Positions 59,907 to 64,000 of a stretch of DNA of 64,000 nucleotides are shown here, one piece after another. How positions within the stretch are numbered: the stretch's first letter is position 1; each line of letters starts with the position of its first letter. The stretch spans positions 15,231,383-15,295,382 of the forward strand of contig CM035431.1 of the NCBI GenBank assembly GCA_020310875.1, in the 5' to 3' direction. Below the pieces are notes generated by a model. It saw nothing but the letters and a program-made list of their open reading frames with translations, was not told the DNA's origin and did no database searches. The translations under genes and the position numbers were made by a program. Source of the DNA: Ceratopteris richardii (Eukaryota > Streptophyta > Polypodiopsida > Polypodiales > Pteridaceae).

Positions 59907-61795
59907 AAATCTCCCCTCAAGCTTTGAATGAGCTTGAATACAAAATGAAATAAATACATATGTCCTTACAAGATGAATTCAATATGAAATGAAACCTAGG
60001 TATATACTAGAGCTTCCTAACTCCTAAAACATCTCTGAAGTAGATGAGTTTCTCTTTGAGAAGAGGTTTGGTGAAGCTACCTACCACTTTCTCTCTAGTG
60101 TTGATGTGAATCAACTTCATATCTCCTTCAATGATCTTCTCATGAACAAGTCTTGCTCTATACCTATATATGCTACCATCTGAATTTCTTTTCACCATGT
60201 ATACCCATTTTTTGCCGATAACTTTGATGTGAACAAATCTATTTCTTCTTTCTTTTGATGTCTTTATACTTGGAGTTTCTATTTCTTCAAATTCTCCCTC
60301 ACTGCTGCTATCCATGTCTACCATATGATTGCTCCCATCATCTTTTTTCTCCATGCCTTTGCTTCTTGTAGAACTTTATGTACTTGAAGTAGTCTGACTT
60401 CTCAATCTTCCTTTTCATGGAGATGTGTGGCTGCCCTTCGATGTTGTTCTTTAAGTTGAAGGACTAGAAATTTCCACACTTTCTTGGTCTTCTGCATGTC
60501 TCCTTTCAGCATCATGTATGTCTTCAACCTATAATGAATCCTTCACACTATACCATGGCAATAATTCATCAAAGATGACATCTCTAGATATCTTCAACTC
60601 TTTGGTTTTAGGATCATAGCATCTAAAACCCTTTTGCTCTCGTGAATACCCACTAAAAATGCATCATTAAGCTTTTGCCTCAAGTTTATACCTAGTTCAT
60701 AAGGTACATGCACATAACATACACAGTCGAATATCTTGAGGTGAGACAGATCTGGTTTCTTACCATACCATGCTTCATATGGACTTAAAGCATGTAAACC
60801 TGTAGTGATGCATCTATTCATGATGTACATGGATGTACTTGTTGCATCTGCCCAATAGCAATTTGGCAGATTCATCTCGTTGAGCATCAATCTTGCCCCT
60901 TCAGCTATGTGTCTATTTATACTCTCTACAATCCCATTTTGCTGAGGCATATACTTGCATGTATATTGTCTCTTGATGCCATTATGACTTAGAAATTTAG
61001 AACAATCCTTGGAGAAGTAATCTCCCCCTCCCTTAGATATAAGGAGCTTTATGTACCTACCCATTTTATTTTCATCAAGTGCTTTGAAAACTTTAAAGTG
61101 ATTAAAAACTTCAGCATTTGACTTCATACAATACAACCATGTCATTCTGGTATGATTTTCAATGAACATAACAAAGTACTGGCTGCCTCCCAATGAGAGT
61201 TCTTTTATTGGTCCCCATACTTCGATGTGAATGAGGTGCAATAGAAATCTGGTTCTTTGTGTACTCTTCTTGAATGGAAGCCTTGATTGCTTCCCGAATT
61301 GACATGCTTCACACAAGTGTTGCATACTTTGAGAGTGGAAATTTGGAAGACCACTTACCACTCCTCTCCTTTGCATATCCTTCAACTTTTGAAGGTTTAT
61401 GTGGCCAATCCTCTTATGCCACAAATCCACCTGAACTATTTGCTTACTTCCAATTGTCAAATAGATTGTATGTGATGAGGGTGGTTTTACCTCCATGGTG
61501 AATAGTATTCCTCCCTTTTTTCCTTTAGCTATCAGATTGTCACCTTACTTTGGGTCTTCCAAGTAACATCCTTTGTTGTTGAACTTGACTACATACTGTT
61601 TATCAACCATCTGTCGAACTGGTACTAAATTCTTTGTGATTATCGGTACATGTAACACATCTTTAAGACACTTTGCATTCTGATTTTCATCCAAAGAAAC
61701 ATCACCTATGTGTGTGATCCTATGCTCGGTGTCATCCCCTATTTTTACTTGCCCTTGTGTGCTTGGTTCATGCAAATTACAAAATATTTTCCTCT
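59907..61795 (-). pseudogene. copia X second copy, internally deleted
   Basis: Minus strand from 61795: K-I-F-C-N-L-H-E-P-S, preintegrase W-H-K-R-I-G-H with C-E-A-C, integrase (degenerate: S-K-G-G-G-D-Y for S-D-x-G-G-E-Y; P-Q-Q-N-G-I-V-E) to 60594. After a short linker the frame at 60354-60007 jumps from the RT start (K-W-V-Y-M-V-K-R) straight to the C-terminal F-T-K-P-L, so RT and RNase H cores are deleted. The polypurine tract (59911-59923) and LTR start TGATGATGCAG at 59907 follow. Closely related to 3835-5284. Confidence 0.85.
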
Positions 61796-61796
61796 T

Positions 61797-61878
61797 CTAA
61801 ATTTCCACTCTCAAACTATGCAGCACTTGTTTGAAGCATGTCGATTCGGGAAGGAAGAAAGGCTTCCATTCAAGGTTT
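61797..61878 (+). pseudogene. copia X preintegrase shard, head-to-head with the minus copy
   Basis: Reads N-F-H-S-Q-T-M-Q-H-L-F-E-A-C-R-F-G-K, the plus-strand equivalent of the region missing after 5284. It abuts the minus-strand copy directly and then breaks into unrelated DNA. Confidence 0.75.
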
Positions 61879-62159
61879 AAGTGAATTAAGTTCAAGACAT
61901 CAAGATAAAGAAAAATAATTAGAGATGATTAAAGCCAGATCAAAAGAAGAAAAGAAACCAAGTAACTCAATATTTTCACATTCACTCAAACCTTAGAAGA
62001 AGAGTCTTCTTAGGTAGTTGATTTGAAATTAAAGAGAGACCTTTAGACTTATTTTCACCTCTTGGCTCGAGACTCATCTAGTCTCTTCTCTGAACTGTAG
62101 TCCGAGTTAAGAGAAATAGTCAAGTCACTTACCTTTGACATTATCCTTCATACTAGGAC

Positions 62160-62530
62160 AAGCTAGAGAAGAGACATGAAAGAGGTATTTAAAGAGGTAA
62201 TGATTGACAAATAAGGAACTCGAGTAGTCCAGGCTATCTTAACAGACAAGGGGAAGTTTATAGGGTTAAAAGTGACCAAGTACTTGGACATTTTTGAAGA
62301 CCATGTTTAGATCCATGGATCACCTGAAGAGATGTTGACTCATTTCCTCACTCAAGTAGTTTTAGGGTCAATTTTAGCATCCATCTCAGTACATATAGAG
62401 AAAAATTGGATAGATCTCAGAAAGGAATATCCATCTACTCCATGGGTCATCTATATTCAGAGTATGATCAATTTTAGTTGGCTATTAAGAGTAGATACAT
62501 AACTACAGTAGAGACAAGGGTGAGTCGACT
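62160..62530 (+). pseudogene. gypsy T-like gag and RT shards
   Basis: I-Y-S-M-G-H-L-Y-S-E-Y-D-Q-F-stop-L-A-I-K-S-R at 62440-62510 parallels the RT of element T. The preceding stretch (V-T-K-Y-L-D-I-F-E, S-P-E-E-M-L) resembles the T gag. Heavily mutated. Confidence 0.6.
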
Positions 62531-64000
62531 TTGCTATTAAGCTCGTATTTATCAAAATATCAATCTAGGTCTATGCAAAAGAATTGTTTCCTCAACAATG
62601 TCAAAAGCAGCTTTGAATATATAAGAGATTGTAATAGATACGTATTCAATAGACATCTAAAATCGTCTTAACACTATTATTTGCAATGATTCATGTCATA
62701 AAGTTTTACTTAGAGACGATATCAGTTATTGCACTTAGGTCAGCAATTTCGTAGATGATCATGAGAAGTCGTTAACCAGACAAAGGTGAATAAATTCGGC
62801 AGTAGAGGATAAATTCTCAGTTTCATCAGGATAAGCAGGTCTAGTGATGCTCAATTTCTACTCAAAAGGTGAAGAAATATGTAGTCAGGATGGCAAATAT
62901 TTATGGATGTTAAAACAAGGATGTCCAATCTATCAGGAAAATGAAACTTAAAGAGTTACAGTAAAACCATAAGAGACGGTGGATCTTGATGAAACGGCTC
63001 TTTTACGTACATTGAAACGTGAATCTATTTCCTGCAAACGATCACAGAGTTGATGTACTGGTTCTACCTCGTTACCAGTATGTGCTGGACCCGTGGCTGT
63101 AGCTGCGCTACGAATGATCTAAAGCTATGAGATTAATAATAACTATGAATCCATGCCTCCCTACGAGCGCAGCGGAAAGGAGACATGGCCACAAGCATTT
63201 GCCTCTTGTACTGCAGAGAATACGTACAAAGAACTTGGAATCAGCAAAGGGATTGGAATACAGCAGCTGCTTCAGAACTAAGGAGACATGGCCACAAGCA
63301 TTTGCGTCTTGTACTGCAGAGAATACGTACAAAGAACTTGGAATCAGCAAAGGGATTGGAATACAGCAGCTGCTTCAGAACTGACAGATCTTTAAGAGTA
63401 GGTTGTGATATATCTACAGGATTACAACTCGAAACTTTCTGAGCAATGATAAAAGTATGAAGATGTTCTTGTTCTTAGAAATTGATGAAATAAGATTTTC
63501 GAGCAGTGATGGATATATTTACACCTCGGAGGCGCGCACGATCTCGTAATAACGCAATCACCGACCACATCTGAAGCACTCTTGGGCTGAAACGAATTAG
63601 TAATCAAGCCACTTTCTAAAAATTTGATGCATATCAATGGCAACAACAATACTAACATCTTTTGAACCGCGTGGACCTCGAAATTATTTCTACTTTAGCT
63701 ACCTTTGTTACTCTCTCCCCGAGTCACAGGAAAAAGCAAAAGCAGTCGAATAATATAAGGACCAGAAAGGACATCTGTCCGTCCAGAAAAGCGTCAGGGA
63801 GTCGGGACTCGGGAGTCAATGGTCTGTATGCGAGACTTTTGCAGACCGTGAATATTTTGACGTAGTCATCTTTCTCTGACAACCAAAAAGAGTTGAAATG
63901 TTCTGCCGATGCTGTGGTAAAACATGTTTATCTTGCCTTGTTCATGGATAAATTATAATAATGCATGTATTGTTAATATACTTTGGAGGTTTTTTTTCTC
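62531..64000. other. right edge, no recognisable genes
   Basis: Short frames only, apart from the tandem duplication at 63177-63382. The sequence from about 62990 is less AT-rich than the flanks, but I recognise no domain. Confidence 0.5.
63177..63382. repeat. tandem duplication, unit 103 bp
   Basis: aaggagacatggccacaagc... at 63177 repeats at 63280 with one or two differences up to gcttcagaact. Recent duplication. Confidence 0.92.

Overview
This is plant nuclear DNA. It consists almost entirely of transposable elements inserted into one another, and I see no ordinary single-copy host gene. The mix of Ty1/copia and Ty3/gypsy elements, a chromovirus, a LINE fragment and a CACTA (En/Spm) element with a TNP2-type transposase indicates a large-genome vascular plant. 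One gypsy family has an unusual reverse transcriptase, and I would guess a fern or another non-angiosperm, but with low confidence.

The layout is a Russian doll, and each level is bounded by a target-site duplication (TSD) readable in the sequence. (0) Background of decayed copia fragments (1491-5431 and 55236-61878). (1) Chromovirus G, minus strand, 5432-55230, TSD TAAAC. (2) Non-coding LTR element O, plus strand, 7649-51008, TSD CTAGA, inserted in the reverse transcriptase of G. (3) Copia A, plus, 11923-48846, TSD AGTAT. (4) Gypsy T with very long LTRs (about 3.8 kb), plus, 14817-46490, probable TSD ACGT. (5) Copia B, plus, 22495-40920, TSD TTCAG. (6) A 13.3-kb CACTA DNA transposon, plus, 24548-37815, TSD ATG, inserted in the gag-pol frame of B. 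(7) A foldback element and a relic of an O-like LTR element inside the CACTA.

The CACTA element is the most remarkable part. By splice-site and phase reading I reconstruct: a TNP2-type transposase of nine coding exons, broken by one CGA-to-TGA-like stop; an extra 750-bp exon with a SET (lysine methyltransferase-like) domain and its own stop, lying between transposase exons 3 and 5 and phase-compatible with both inclusion and skipping; and, on the other strand, a seven-exon gene resembling the second plant En/Spm protein (Transposase_24-like). The two transcription units are interlocked, each having exons inside an intron of the other. Palindromic GTCGC/GCGAC subterminal repeats lie at both ends, and about 3.4 kb of TG-rich minisatellite separates the antisense gene from the right end.

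Other structures worth reading are the inverted leader-plus-LTR segment fused to a truncated 3' LTR in element T, an ORF inside the LTR of T, a chimeric tRNA-like/5S rRNA-like module in the leader of copia A, and a tRNA-like box A/box B pair in the LTR of O with four more tRNA-like stretches in its interior. The flanks (1-1490, 57226-59906, 62531-64000) show no recognisable genes. All spliced models are inferred from GT/AG sites and phase; nothing was tested against transcripts or databases.
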